NCBI RefSeq assembly: GCF_014656055.1
Contig: NZ_BNBR01000004.1
Span: forward strand, 697,081-761,080
Source of the DNA: Streptomyces griseosporeus
GTDB taxonomy: Bacteria > Actinomycetota > Actinomycetes > Streptomycetales > Streptomycetaceae
Direction of reading: 5' to 3'
DNA: 64,000 nucleotides
In this document: positions 26,333 through 34,592 of the stretch, one piece after another
Numbering within the stretch: position 1 is the first letter of the stretch
Layout: the number at the start of each line of letters is the position of its first letter
Position numbers and translations under genes: made by a program
Notes under the pieces: generated by a model
What the model saw: only the letters and a program-made list of their open reading frames with translations
Told to the model about the DNA's origin: nothing
Database searches by the model: none

Positions 26333-26490
26333 GGCCGCTCGCTTCTGGGCGATTGTCGTGCTGGAGCAGGGTGAGTCAAGGGCGCTCCACTCCGCTTGCG
26401 CTGCGTTCCGCGTCGCCTGACGGCGATCGGCCTGCCGGCCGCCCCTTGACACACCCCGCTCCAGCACGGGGGAGAAGCGAGCGAGCGGCC
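26333..26490. repeat. Outer palindrome R1
   Basis: Two arms of about 50 bp (26333-26384 and 26441-26490) are imperfect reverse complements. Both contain GTGCTGGAGC...GTCAAGGG in the left-arm sense and end in GGCCGCTCGC. They are separated by a 56-bp spacer. The left arm starts 11 bp after the DUF4360 stop, so its transcript would fold and may end that gene's mRNA. Confidence 0.65.
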
Positions 26491-26558
26491 GGAGGGGAGC
26501 GGGGGGCCCGACCCCTTCGGGCCCTTGGCGGCGTTGACCTGTGGCTGTGGGCTGGGGG

Positions 26559-26615
26559 ACGCGGTCGCGCCTCGCCTGCACGCCGGGACGGCTTGGCGGC
26601 TGACGGCCGGTGGTG
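26559..26615 (-). repeat. 57-bp unit, inverted copy
   Basis: The reverse complement reads ACCGGCCGTCAGCCGCCAAG followed by a match to CCCGGCGTGC. It is the inverted counterpart of the two units at 26731-26848, with a handful of mismatches. Confidence 0.65.
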
Positions 26616-26730
26616 GGTGGTGGGCCACCTTCGGGAGGGCTGATTGGCGGGAACCTTGCATGCGTGGGCCCTTGGGTCCGGGTGCGGGGCGGCGCACATG
26701 GAAGCTTCGTGCCGATAGCCGCCGATGGGC

Positions 26731-26848
26731 CCACCGGCCGTCAGCCGCCAAGCCTTCCCGGCGTGCTTGTGAGGTGCGGGCGCGCACACCTGCCACCGGC
26801 CGTCAGCCGCTAAGCCTTCCCGGCGTGCTGGCGAGGCGCGAGCGCGCA
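26731..26848 (+). repeat. 57-bp unit, two tandem direct copies
   Basis: Copy 1 (26731-26787) and copy 2 (26793-26848) both read CCACCGGCCGTCAGCCGC, then AAGCCTTCCCGGCGTGCT, then a GAGGYGCGRGCGCGCA end. They differ at only a few bases, so the duplication is recent. Confidence 0.75.
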
Positions 26849-26886
26849 TCCCTTACCGGCGGTGACTAGGCAGTGCCGGTAAGGGT
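26849..26886. repeat. Perfect 11-bp stem hairpin
   Basis: CCCTTACCGGC and GCCGGTAAGGG pair perfectly around a loop of about 14 bases, immediately after the tandem units. It could be a terminator or the end of the array. Confidence 0.6.
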
Positions 26887-26912
26887 GGGCTTGGCTCGGC
26901 CACCCGCTTTCC

Positions 26913-27050
26913 GGGCCGTCCGCTCGCTTCTTCCCCGTGCTGGAGCGGGCCGAGTCAAGGGTGGCCCGGAGGGCCATCGCCGCAGGCGACGCGGAGCGCC
27001 CTTTACTCGGGTCGCGGAAGCACGACACTGGCCGAGAAGCGGGCGGCCCG
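26913..27050. repeat. Outer palindrome R2
   Basis: Arms at 26913-26963 and 26999-27050 are imperfect reverse complements. The left arm shares TCCGCTCGCTTC, CCCCGTGCTGGAGCGG and GAGTCAAGGG with R1. Its spacer, read in reverse, shares CGCGTCGCCTG and CGGCGAT with the R1 spacer, so R2 as a whole is an inverted copy of R1. Confidence 0.65.
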
Positions 27051-27160
27051 CGAACGCCGTGACACATGGGCGCGTTCCCGGGAGGGACTTCGGGCTGCGG
27101 CTGCTGGGAGGTCGTGGACCGCGTGCCGGGGCCCGGTAAGGCCGTCCGGGCCCAACTTCT

Positions 27161-27243
27161 GTTCGTGCGTGAACCATTGACGCGCAAGGGGTTCGATTCT
27201 ACGGTCCCGTCCGATGACGCGACCGCTGTTCGATACCGCGAAC
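27161..27243 (+). promoter_or_regulatory. Promoter with paired operators for the stand-alone GH43 gene
   Basis: A -35 of TTGACG (27177-27182), 17 bp of spacer and a -10 of TACGGT (27200-27205), identical elements and spacing to the ABC-operon promoter. Operators: GTCCG-ATGACG-CGACC (27209-27224) and GTTCG-ATACCG-CGAAC (27228-27243, with T/A extending it to an 18-bp palindrome). Their starts are 19 bp apart, and the first begins three bases after the -10, as at 18464. An upstream GTTC-N6-GAAC half-site lies at 27161, 48 bp before the first operator, as at 18416. Confidence 0.8.
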
Positions 27244-27274
27244 AGAATCATCCCCACTGAAGGAGCGTCCCCCC

Positions 27275-28243
27275 ATGAGCCGCACCGCCCTCAACAGGTC
27301 CCTGCTCGCCCTCCCCGCCGCAGTCCTCCTCGCCCTCGTGCCGACGACCGCCTCGGCCTACCCGAACCCCGGCACCGTCACCGGTGCCACCACCATCCAC
27401 GACCCGTCCATGGTCCGTACCTCCAGCGGCCGTTACCTGCTGTACGGCACCGGCGGCGGGCTCTCCTACCGCACCTCCACCGACCGGATCGCCTTCAGCT
27501 CCGGCGCCGACGCGTTCTCGACCAGGCCCGGCTGGTGGGCGTCGTACAACACCGAGGCCTGGGCGCCGGACATCTCGTACCACGGCGGCAAGTACCTGAT
27601 GTACTACGCCGTCTCCAAGTTCGGGTACAACACCTCGGCGATCGGGCTGGCCGGGTCCACCACCGGGCTGCCGGGCTCGTGGACGGACTACGGCATCGTC
27701 TACACCTCCACCACCTCCAGCGACTACAACGCCATCGACCCGAACCTCTTCGTCGACGACGACGGCAAGTGGTGGCTGTCCTTCGGCAGTTGGTGGACCG
27801 GCATCAAGATGATCCGCATCGATCCGGCCACCGGGAAGCAGTACGCCGGCAACACCACCCGGTACTCCCTCGCCTCCCGGCCCACCGGCACCAAGGCCGT
27901 CGAGGCGCCCTTCATCGTCAAGCGCAACGGCTACTACTACCTCTTCGCCTCGTACGACACCTGCTGCGCCGGCACCAGCTCCACCTACAAGGTCAAGGTC
28001 GGCCGCGCCACCAGCGTCACCGGGCCGTACTACGACAAGAACGGCGTCGCCCTGATGAACAACGGGGGGACCGCGGTGCTGGAGTCCCACGGCAGTGTCA
28101 TCGGGCCCGGCGGGCAGTCGATCATGAAGGACGGCGACGGGGACCTGATCGTCTACCACTACTACGACGGCAACGACAACGGCACCCCTAAGCTCGGCAT
28201 CAACCTGCTCAACTGGAGCAGCGGCTGGCCCGTCGCCTACTGA
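27275..28243 (+). CDS. Secreted arabinan endo-1,5-alpha-L-arabinosidase (GH43), second copy
   Basis: 322 residues. The Sec signal is cleaved after TASA (residue 28), followed by one GH43 propeller. Catalytic Asp43 lies in TIHDPSM, the second Asp in NAIDPNLF, and the Glu in AVEAPFIV. It shares YYYLFASYD-CC and the YHYYD-NDNGTPKLG ending with the enzyme at 21728-22690. A GAAGGAG ribosome-binding site precedes it. It is monocistronic or leads only the next small gene, and has the same operator layout as the ABC operon. The two enzymes probably attack arabinan together, with different side-chain or product preferences. Confidence 0.88.
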   Translation: MSRTALNRSLLALPAAVLLALVPTTASAYPNPGTVTGATTIHDPSMVRTSSGRYLLYGTGGGLSYRTSTDRIAFSSGADAFSTRPGWWASYNTEAWAPDISYHGGKYLMYYAVSKFGYNTSAIGLAGSTTGLPGSWTDYGIVYTSTTSSDYNAIDPNLFVDDDGKWWLSFGSWWTGIKMIRIDPATGKQYAGNTTRYSLASRPTGTKAVEAPFIVKRNGYYYLFASYDTCCAGTSSTYKVKVGRATSVTGPYYDKNGVALMNNGGTAVLESHGSVIGPGGQSIMKDGDGDLIVYHYYDGNDNGTPKLGINLLNWSSGWPVAY

Positions 28244-28280
28244 GGTGAAGAGGGCAAGGGGTGAGTGGAGGGCGGAGGGC

Positions 28281-28841
28281 GTGGAGGCGCTGGTCGAGTG
28301 GGCGCGGGACGCCCTGCGCGGTGGTACGGACGAGGTCGGTGTGTGCGTCGACCTGACCCGGCAGACCGGTGACGTCCGTACCGCCGCCCTCGCCACCTGT
28401 CTCGCCCTCGGCCTCGCGCGCGAGGAGGCGGAGCGGCGGCTGGACGCCGACGAGGCCGCGCTGCTCGTCGCGGAGTGCGTTCCCGGCGACGAGGAGGGCG
28501 TCGTCCTCCTTCTGCAGGCCGGGGGCCTCTTCGTCGTCGACCGGCGGCTCGGCCCGCGCGAGGAGCGGGTCCGGGAGCTGCTGGGCGCGGCGATCGCGGC
28601 CTACGGCAGGGGCGTGCCGAGCGGGTTCGCGGTCAGCCTCTCCCGGTGGCTGCGCGGCGGACAGCTCAGCCGGGCCTACCTCCAGCTCGCCTCCGACCGG
28701 CGGCGGGTCAGAGCCGACGGCGACCCGGCCGCGTACTGGGCGGCGCTCGTCGAGGCCGGGGAACTGCTGCCGGACGGCGACGGCATCGAGCCGGCCCGCG
28801 CCCACTGCCGGCGGATGGCCGCACAGCACGCGGCGCGCTGA
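28281..28841 (+). CDS. Hypothetical protein, helical
   Basis: About 186 residues from a GTG at 28281 (VEALVEWARDAL). An earlier GTG at 28245 would add 12 residues of purine-rich, probably untranslated sequence. The protein is Ala/Leu/Arg-rich and helical, with no signal peptide or membrane helix. A repeated pattern, LGLAREEAERRLDADEAALL and RRLGPREERVRELLGAAI, suggests helical repeats. The family is not recognised. It begins 38 bases after the GH43 stop. Confidence 0.5.
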   Translation: MEALVEWARDALRGGTDEVGVCVDLTRQTGDVRTAALATCLALGLAREEAERRLDADEAALLVAECVPGDEEGVVLLLQAGGLFVVDRRLGPREERVRELLGAAIAAYGRGVPSGFAVSLSRWLRGGQLSRAYLQLASDRRRVRADGDPAAYWAALVEAGELLPDGDGIEPARAHCRRMAAQHAAR

Positions 28842-28874
28842 CCGCCTGGCCGGCCGACCGCACGCCCCGCCCTC

Positions 28875-30437
28875 TCAGCCCGCCTGGTCCATCCCCGCCG
28901 CGTTCGGCCAGGAGCCCGGGGTCGGCCAGCCCGTGGCCGGAGCCGGGGTGAGTCCGTTGGTGCCCCTCACCTGCGCGGCCGTCAGGCCTCCGCGGGCCGG
29001 TACACCCGGCGGCGTGAGACCGGCCGCGGCGGGCATCGGCTGAGGCGTCGGCGTCGGCGTCGGCATAGGCGTAGGCACGGGTACCGGCTGCGGTACCGGC
29101 GTAGGCATGGGTGTCGGCACCGGCGCGGGCGCCGGCACCGCCTGCGGCAACGGCTGCGACACCGCCGGCCCCGCCGACGCCGCCGGAGCCGACAGCGCCG
29201 CCGCTCCCGACACCGCCGCCAGCCCCGCCCCGTTCGTCGCGCTCACCAGCCGGTCCACCGCCGCCGTACCCGAGCTGTAGCTGGTCCCGTTGCCCAGCTC
29301 GGGTACGGCGGCTCCCCTCCTGGACGTCCCGTAGAGCACCTGTTCCAGGCCGGACACCAGGCGACGCACGTCCACCTGGGGGCGCACCACGAGCCGCAGG
29401 AAGCGACTGGACGAACCGATCTTGTTGCCGCACTCGCGGACCAGGATCCGGTGCTCGGTGAGCAGCCGGTCCCGCACCACGGTGCCCTCGGCGCCCACGG
29501 GCAGGCGCACGAAGAGGAAGTTGCCCTGGGAGGGGTAGACGGTCAGGCCGGGCAGCTCGGAGAGGCGGCTCGCCATCTCCAGGCGGTCCCGGCGCACCTG
29601 CGCGAGGCTCTGCGCGTACTCCGCGCCGTGCTCCTTCAGCATGAAGACGACGTACTCGGCGAAGGAGTTGAGGTTCCACTTGGGGAGCATGGAGCGGACG
29701 CGGCCGGCCAGCGCCGGGTTCGCCACCAGGTAGCCGAAGCGGATGCCGTGCAGGCCGAAGTTCTTGCCGAGGCTGCGCAGCACGATCACGTTGGGCCGCA
29801 GCATCGCCTCCTGCACCACCGACGGTTCCGCTTCCGCGTCGGCGAACTCCAGGAAGCTCTCGTCGATCACGACGAGGTCCCGGTCGGCCATCGCGTCCAT
29901 GAACTGCACGACCGCGTGCTTGCGCAGATAGCCGCCGTCGGGGTTGTTGGGGTTGCAGATCACCACGGTCCGGGTGCCGCGCGTGCGGACGAAGTCGGCG
30001 TACTGCGCGAGGTCGAGGGCGAAGCCGCCGGCCTCCTGCAAGGGGAACATGTCGACCCGCTTGCCGGTCTCCATCGGCTGGTCGGTCCAGCGCCCGAAGG
30101 TGGGGACGGGCACGGCGAGGGACTCCCGGACCAGGAGGTGGTCGATCCAGGTGATCAGTTCCGTGGAGCCGTTGCCCATGGCCACGCACTGCGGGGGCAG
30201 CTGGAGCAGGCCGCACAGCTCGGCGGTGATGGTGTCGGCGCCGCTCGGGTAGTACGTGACGATGTCGCGCAGCCGCGCCGCCATCTCGTCGAACATCGCC
30301 GGGGTGGGGAAGTACGGGTTGCAGGGGATGCAGAAGTCGACCGGGCCGGAACCGTCGCCGCTCTCCCGGGTCAGCGCCGCCATCGACGGGCTGTGCGCAG
30401 CGGTGCCGCGGAAGAGCGAGGTGACGTTTCCGGCCAA
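28875..30437 (-). CDS. PLP-dependent aminotransferase (class I/II, HisC-like) with Pro-rich C-terminal tail
   Basis: 520 residues from a TTG at 30437, five bases after GGAGG. An upstream start would add 13 residues. Residues about 1-365 are a fold-type I aminotransferase. The Asn and Asp motifs are ICNPNNPDGG and VVIDESFLEFAD, the PLP lysine is in RSLGKNFGLHG, and the substrate Arg is near LRLVVRP. It resembles histidinol-phosphate aminotransferase. The last 140 residues are an Ala-rich then PxP repeat (VPTPMPTPVPQPVP), unusual for this enzyme class and probably disordered. The substrate is not determined. Confidence 0.78.
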   Translation of the reverse strand: MAGNVTSLFRGTAAHSPSMAALTRESGDGSGPVDFCIPCNPYFPTPAMFDEMAARLRDIVTYYPSGADTITAELCGLLQLPPQCVAMGNGSTELITWIDHLLVRESLAVPVPTFGRWTDQPMETGKRVDMFPLQEAGGFALDLAQYADFVRTRGTRTVVICNPNNPDGGYLRKHAVVQFMDAMADRDLVVIDESFLEFADAEAEPSVVQEAMLRPNVIVLRSLGKNFGLHGIRFGYLVANPALAGRVRSMLPKWNLNSFAEYVVFMLKEHGAEYAQSLAQVRRDRLEMASRLSELPGLTVYPSQGNFLFVRLPVGAEGTVVRDRLLTEHRILVRECGNKIGSSSRFLRLVVRPQVDVRRLVSGLEQVLYGTSRRGAAVPELGNGTSYSSGTAAVDRLVSATNGAGLAAVSGAAALSAPAASAGPAVSQPLPQAVPAPAPVPTPMPTPVPQPVPVPTPMPTPTPTPQPMPAAAGLTPPGVPARGGLTAAQVRGTNGLTPAPATGWPTPGSWPNAAGMDQAG

Positions 30438-30457
30438 GGCGACCTCCGTATGTGGGT

Positions 30458-30481
30458 GGCCCGTGCGGGGGAGCACGGGCC
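30458..30481 (-). terminator. Hairpin after the exported aldose epimerase gene
   Basis: A perfect 9-bp stem, GGCCCGTGC with GCACGGGCC, around a six-base loop. It sits between the epimerase stop and the aminotransferase start on the same strand. Confidence 0.5.
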
Positions 30482-30547
30482 GCCCTTACATACGCCGGCC
30501 GGTGTGGCGGTGTTCAATCAACCGCGCCGACGGCCCCGTGAACACGC

Positions 30548-31711
30548 TCAGCTGCCGAACGTGTGCACCGTGCGCGTGCGGTACACCTGCCCCGGCCGCA
30601 GCACCGTCGACGGGAACGACGGGTGGTTCGGCGCGTCCGGGAAGTGCTGCGTCTCCAGGCAGAGCGCGTCGCCCTGCCGGTAGACCCGGCCGCTGGTGCC
30701 GGTCAGCGTGCCGTCGAGGAAGTTGCCCGAGTAGAACTGCAGGCCGGGCTCGTTCGTCGCGATCTTCAGGGAGCGGCCGGAGGACGGGTCGCGCAGGGTC
30801 GCCGCGTGCTCCGGCTTCGCGGTGATGCCCTTGTCCAGGACCCAGTTGTGGTCGAAGCCCTTGGCCATCACCTGCTGCTCGTGCCCGGCGCGGATGTCCC
30901 GGCCGATCGGCTTGGAGTGGCGGAAGTCGAAGGGCGTTCCGGCGACCTTCGCCAGTTCGCCGGTCGGGATGAGGCCGCTGTCGGTGGGGGTGTAGCGGGT
31001 GGCGGCGATCTGCAGCTCGTGGTCCTCGATGGTGCCGCTGCCCTCGCCGCCGAGGTTCCAGTAGACGTGGCTGGTGAGGTTGACGACGGTGGCCTTGTCG
31101 GTGGTGGCCTCGTAGTCGATGATCCAGTCGCCGTGCCGGGTGAGGGTGTACGTCACCTTCACCTTGAGCGTGCCCGGGTAGCCCATCTCACCGTCGACGC
31201 TGGTGTAGTGCAGGTGCAGGCCGACGCCGGAGCTGTCGGTGAAGGGCTCCACGTCCCACACCCGCTTGTCGAAGCCCTTCGCGCCGCCGTGCAGGCTGTT
31301 GTCGCCGTCGTTGACGGACAGCTGGTAGCTCTTGCCGTCCAGGGTGAACTGCCCCTTGCCGATGCGGTTGCCGTAGCGGCCGATCAGCGCGCCGAAGTAC
31401 GGGCTGGACGCCACGTAGTCGTCGAGGTTGTCGAAGCCCGCCGACACGTTGGCGTACCGGCCGCGGCGGTCGGGGATCTCCAGGGACTGCACGATGCCGC
31501 CGTACGACAGCACCTTCAGCCGGGTGCCGCCGTTCTCCAGCGACCAGCGGTGCACCTTCGTCCCGTCGGCGAGCGTGCCGAAGAGTTCCTTCACCGGCTT
31601 CCTGCCCTTCGAGGACCCGGCCGGGGTCGCCTCGGCGGTGCCGCCGAGCGTCGTCGCGGCGAGGCCCGCCGCCGCGGCCGATGCGATGACCGTGCGTCTG
31701 TTCAGTTCCAT
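30548..31711 (-). CDS. Exported aldose 1-epimerase (mutarotase), twin-arginine signal
   Basis: 387 residues. An N-terminal LNRRTVIASAAAAGLAATTL is a twin-arginine export signal ending near AEATPAG, so the enzyme should be extracytoplasmic. The GalM fold follows, with Arg in GRYGNRIGKG, His in NSLHGGAKGFDKRVW, the catalytic His in TSHVYWNLGG and the Glu in CLETQHFPDAPN. It interconverts alpha and beta anomers of aldoses, which may help the sugar ABC system encoded just upstream take up one anomer. It shares most motifs with the cytoplasmic copy at 50418-51389. Confidence 0.9.
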   Translation of the reverse strand: MELNRRTVIASAAAAGLAATTLGGTAEATPAGSSKGRKPVKELFGTLADGTKVHRWSLENGGTRLKVLSYGGIVQSLEIPDRRGRYANVSAGFDNLDDYVASSPYFGALIGRYGNRIGKGQFTLDGKSYQLSVNDGDNSLHGGAKGFDKRVWDVEPFTDSSGVGLHLHYTSVDGEMGYPGTLKVKVTYTLTRHGDWIIDYEATTDKATVVNLTSHVYWNLGGEGSGTIEDHELQIAATRYTPTDSGLIPTGELAKVAGTPFDFRHSKPIGRDIRAGHEQQVMAKGFDHNWVLDKGITAKPEHAATLRDPSSGRSLKIATNEPGLQFYSGNFLDGTLTGTSGRVYRQGDALCLETQHFPDAPNHPSFPSTVLRPGQVYRTRTVHTFGS

Positions 31712-31734
31712 GAGTGCGGCTCCTGAAAAGGGAG

Positions 31735-31758
31735 AGGGCCCCGCGTCCGCGGGGCCCT
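31735..31758 (-). terminator. Intercistronic hairpin between ABC permease and epimerase genes
   Basis: A perfect 11-bp stem, AGGGCCCCGCG with CGCGGGGCCCT, closed by two bases. It lies eight bases after the permease stop and would lower epimerase expression relative to the transporter. Confidence 0.6.
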
Positions 31759-31765
31759 GGCTGAC

Positions 31766-33013
31766 TTACGAACCGGACTTGCGCTTGTTCCACACGTCGA
31801 ACCCGACCGCGGCCAGCAGGGCGAGGCCCTTGATGACCTGCTGCCAGTCGGTGCCGACGCTGAGGAGGTTCATGCCGTTGTTCAGCACGCCGAGGACGAG
31901 GCCGCCGATGATCGCGCCGAGGACGGTGCCGACACCGCCGCTCATGGACGCGCCACCGATGAACGACGAGGCGATCGCCTCGAGTTCGTAGTTGAGGCCG
32001 GCCTTCGGGGACGCCGCGTTCAGACGGGCGGCGATCGCCAGACCCGCCAGGGCCGCGAGCGCGCCCATGTTCAGGAAGACGAAGAAGGTGACCTTCTTGT
32101 CCTTCACGCCGGACAGCTTGGCCGCCGGCAGGTTGCCGCCGATCGCGTAGATGTGCCGGCCGAACACCGAGTTGCGCATGACGTAGCCGTAGCCGACCAC
32201 CAGCGCGCCCAGGATCAGCAGGACGATCGGCGCTCCCTTGTAGCTGGCGAGCAGCATCGTGACCACGAGGATCGCGGCGACGATCGACACCAGCTTCAGC
32301 AGGAACAGGTTGAGCGGGACCACGTCCAGCGAGAACTCCCGCTGCCGCCTGCGGTCGCGGACCTCCTGGAAGACCGCGAAGACGATCAGGGCGAGGCCCA
32401 GCAGCAGGGTGAGGTTGTGGTAGTTGGTGTGCGGGCCGACCTCCGGCAGGAAGCCGTTGCCCATCTTCTGCAGGCCGTCCGGGAACGGGCCGAGGGTCTG
32501 GCCCTCCAGCAGGATCTCGGTGAACCCGCGGAAGATGAGCATGCCGGCGAGGGTGACGATGAACGACGGTATGCCGAGGTAGGCGATGAAGAACCCTTGC
32601 GCGGCGCCCGCCGCGGCACCGGCCAGCAGGCACAGGACGACGGCGACCGGCCAGGAGACGCCGTGTTCCACGGTCAGTACGGCCGCGAAGGCGCCGACGA
32701 ACGCGGTCACCGATCCGACCGACAGGTCGATGTGCCCGGCGATGATCACCAGCATCATGCCGATCGCCAGGATCAGCACATAGCTGTTCTGCAGGACCAG
32801 GTTGGAGACGTTGCGCGGCAGCAGCAGGTCGCCGTCGGTCCACACCGCGAACACGGCGACGATCAGGCCGAGCGCCAGCAGCATGCCGTACTGCCGCATG
32901 TTGCGGCGCAGACCGCCGATCACCAGCTGGAGCAGGTTCTCACCCGCCGCGCCCCCGCTCCCGCCCGCGCCCGGCGGGGCGGCGGCCGGGCTCTTGGTCA
33001 CTTCGGTGCTCAT
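31766..33013 (-). CDS. Sugar ABC transporter permease (XylH/MmsB type)
   Basis: 415 residues, about ten hydrophobic segments, BPD_transp_2 (ribose/xylose) family. Signatures include ILAIGMMLVIIAGHIDLSVG and SSFIGGASMSGGVGTVLG. It is the inner-membrane channel of a three-gene aldose importer. The ATG at 33013 overlaps the ATPase stop (ATGA). A Gly/Ala/Pro-rich leader of 25 residues precedes the first helix. Confidence 0.9.
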   Translation of the reverse strand: MSTEVTKSPAAAPPGAGGSGGAAGENLLQLVIGGLRRNMRQYGMLLALGLIVAVFAVWTDGDLLLPRNVSNLVLQNSYVLILAIGMMLVIIAGHIDLSVGSVTAFVGAFAAVLTVEHGVSWPVAVVLCLLAGAAAGAAQGFFIAYLGIPSFIVTLAGMLIFRGFTEILLEGQTLGPFPDGLQKMGNGFLPEVGPHTNYHNLTLLLGLALIVFAVFQEVRDRRRQREFSLDVVPLNLFLLKLVSIVAAILVVTMLLASYKGAPIVLLILGALVVGYGYVMRNSVFGRHIYAIGGNLPAAKLSGVKDKKVTFFVFLNMGALAALAGLAIAARLNAASPKAGLNYELEAIASSFIGGASMSGGVGTVLGAIIGGLVLGVLNNGMNLLSVGTDWQQVIKGLALLAAVGFDVWNKRKSGS

Positions 33014-34560
33014 CGCGTTACCTCTTTGTCCTTCGTCATCTGGCGCATCAGCACTTCCTGCGTGGCCTCGGCCCGCGGGACCTCGCCCGTGAGCCGCCCG
33101 GCGGCCATGGTGTAGATGCGGTCGCACATGCCGAGCAGTTCGGGCAGCTCGGAGGAGATGAAGACGACCGCCTTGCCCTGCGCGGCGAGCTGGTCGATGA
33201 CCGTGTAGATCTCGTACTTGGCGCCGACGTCGATACCGCGCGTGGGTTCGTCCAGGATCAGCACGTCGGGACCGGCGAAGATCCACTTGCTGAGGACGAC
33301 CTTCTGCTGGTTGCCGCCGGACAGCTTGCCCACCGGTTCGAAGACGGTCGGCGCCTTGATGTTCATGGACTTGCGGTAGCCCTCGGCGACCTGCCGTTCC
33401 TCGTGCTCGTCGACGATCCCGCGTTTCGCCACCTTGCTCAGCGCGGTCAGCGAGATGTTGCGGTTGATGGTGTCGATGAGGTTGAGGCCGTAGTGCTTGC
33501 GGTCCTCGGTGACGTACGCGATGCCGTGCGCGACCGCCTCCGCGACGGTCCGGGTGCGGATCTCCTCGCCGTCCTTGAGGACCGTGCCGCCCGCGTACCG
33601 GCCGTAGGTGCGGCCGAAGACGCTCATCGCCAGCTCGGTGCGGCCGGCGCCCATCAGCCCGGCGATGCCGACGATCTCGCCGCGGCGCACCTCGATCGAC
33701 ACGTCGTCGACGACCTTGCGCTGCTGGTCGATCGGGTGGTGGACGGTCCAGTTGCGGATCTCCAGCGCCGGGGCGGCGCCTTCCTCCGGGTGGTGCGGGG
33801 TGCGGTCGGGGAAGCGGTTGTCGAGGTCGCGGCCGACCATGCCGCTGATGATGCGGTCCTCGGTGGTCTCCTCGGACTTCACGTCGAGCGTCTCGATGGA
33901 CCGCCCGTCCCGGATGATCGTGACCGAGTCGGCGACCCTGCGGATCTCGTTCAGCTTGTGGGAGATGATGATCGAGGTGATGCCCTGGTCCTTCAACTGC
34001 AGGATCAGGTCGAGGAGTTTGCCGCTGTCCTCGTCGTTGAGCGCCGCGGTCGGCTCGTCGAGGATGAGCAGCTTCACCTTCTTCGACAGCGCCTTGGCGA
34101 TCTCCACCAGCTGCTGCTTGCCGACGCCGATGTCGGCGACGCGGGTCTCGGGGTGCTCGTCGAGACCGACGCGGCGCAGCAGCTCGGTGGCGTGCCTGAG
34201 GGTGTCGTTCCAGTTGATGAAGCCGCGCGAGGCGTGCTCGTTGCCGAGGAAGATGTTCTCCGCGATCGACAGGAACGGCACGAGGGCCAGCTCCTGGTGG
34301 ATGATCACGATGCCGTGTTCCTCGCTCGCGCGGATGTCCCTGAACCGGCAGACCTCTCCCTCGAAGAGGATCTCGCCCTCGTAGCTGCCGTGCGGATGGA
34401 CGCCGGAGAGCACCTTCATCAAGGTCGACTTGCCGGCGCCGTTCTCCCCGCAGATGGCGTGGACCTCGCCCTGACGGACGGTCAGTGTGACGTCCGACAG
34501 CGCCTTGACACCGGGAAAGGTCTTGACGATCGAGCGCATTTCCAGGACGGGTCCCGCCAT
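33010..34560 (-). CDS. Sugar ABC transporter ATP-binding protein (XylG/MmsA type, two ABC domains)
   Basis: 516 residues with two ABC cassettes. The first has Walker A GENGAGKST and Walker B LLILDEPTAAL. The second has a degenerate Walker A, GLMGAGRTEL, plus signature LSGGNQQK and LILDEPTRG, as usual in the RbsA/XylG/MglA group. It powers uptake of a monosaccharide. It is coupled to the permease and 32 bases downstream of the binding-protein gene. The start ATG at 34560 follows GGAAGG. Confidence 0.93.
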   Translation of the reverse strand: MAGPVLEMRSIVKTFPGVKALSDVTLTVRQGEVHAICGENGAGKSTLMKVLSGVHPHGSYEGEILFEGEVCRFRDIRASEEHGIVIIHQELALVPFLSIAENIFLGNEHASRGFINWNDTLRHATELLRRVGLDEHPETRVADIGVGKQQLVEIAKALSKKVKLLILDEPTAALNDEDSGKLLDLILQLKDQGITSIIISHKLNEIRRVADSVTIIRDGRSIETLDVKSEETTEDRIISGMVGRDLDNRFPDRTPHHPEEGAAPALEIRNWTVHHPIDQQRKVVDDVSIEVRRGEIVGIAGLMGAGRTELAMSVFGRTYGRYAGGTVLKDGEEIRTRTVAEAVAHGIAYVTEDRKHYGLNLIDTINRNISLTALSKVAKRGIVDEHEERQVAEGYRKSMNIKAPTVFEPVGKLSGGNQQKVVLSKWIFAGPDVLILDEPTRGIDVGAKYEIYTVIDQLAAQGKAVVFISSELPELLGMCDRIYTMAAGRLTGEVPRAEATQEVLMRQMTKDKEVTR

Positions 34561-34592
34561 GGTCGTGCCTTCCAATCCTTGAGGGTGCCCGG

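Larger units (their letters stand above)
26333..27050. repeat. Composite nested inverted-repeat element, about 718 bp, non-coding
   Basis: The space between the DUF4360 and GH43 genes, about 950 bp, holds no convincing gene. It holds a symmetric assembly: outer palindrome R1 (26333-26490), an inverted 57-bp unit (26559-26615), a core, two tandem direct copies of that unit (26731-26787 and 26793-26848), a short perfect hairpin (26849-26886), and outer palindrome R2 (26913-27050), which is an inverted, diverged copy of R1. Open frames here overlap on both strands and follow the repeats. It may be a decayed non-autonomous mobile element or a recombination-built array. No transposase is present. 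Confidence 0.7.

Noticed and set aside
26329..27260. Several overlapping open frames in the repeat region
   Set aside because: They occur on both strands, cover the same palindromic repeats, lack ribosome-binding sites and have no recognisable features.
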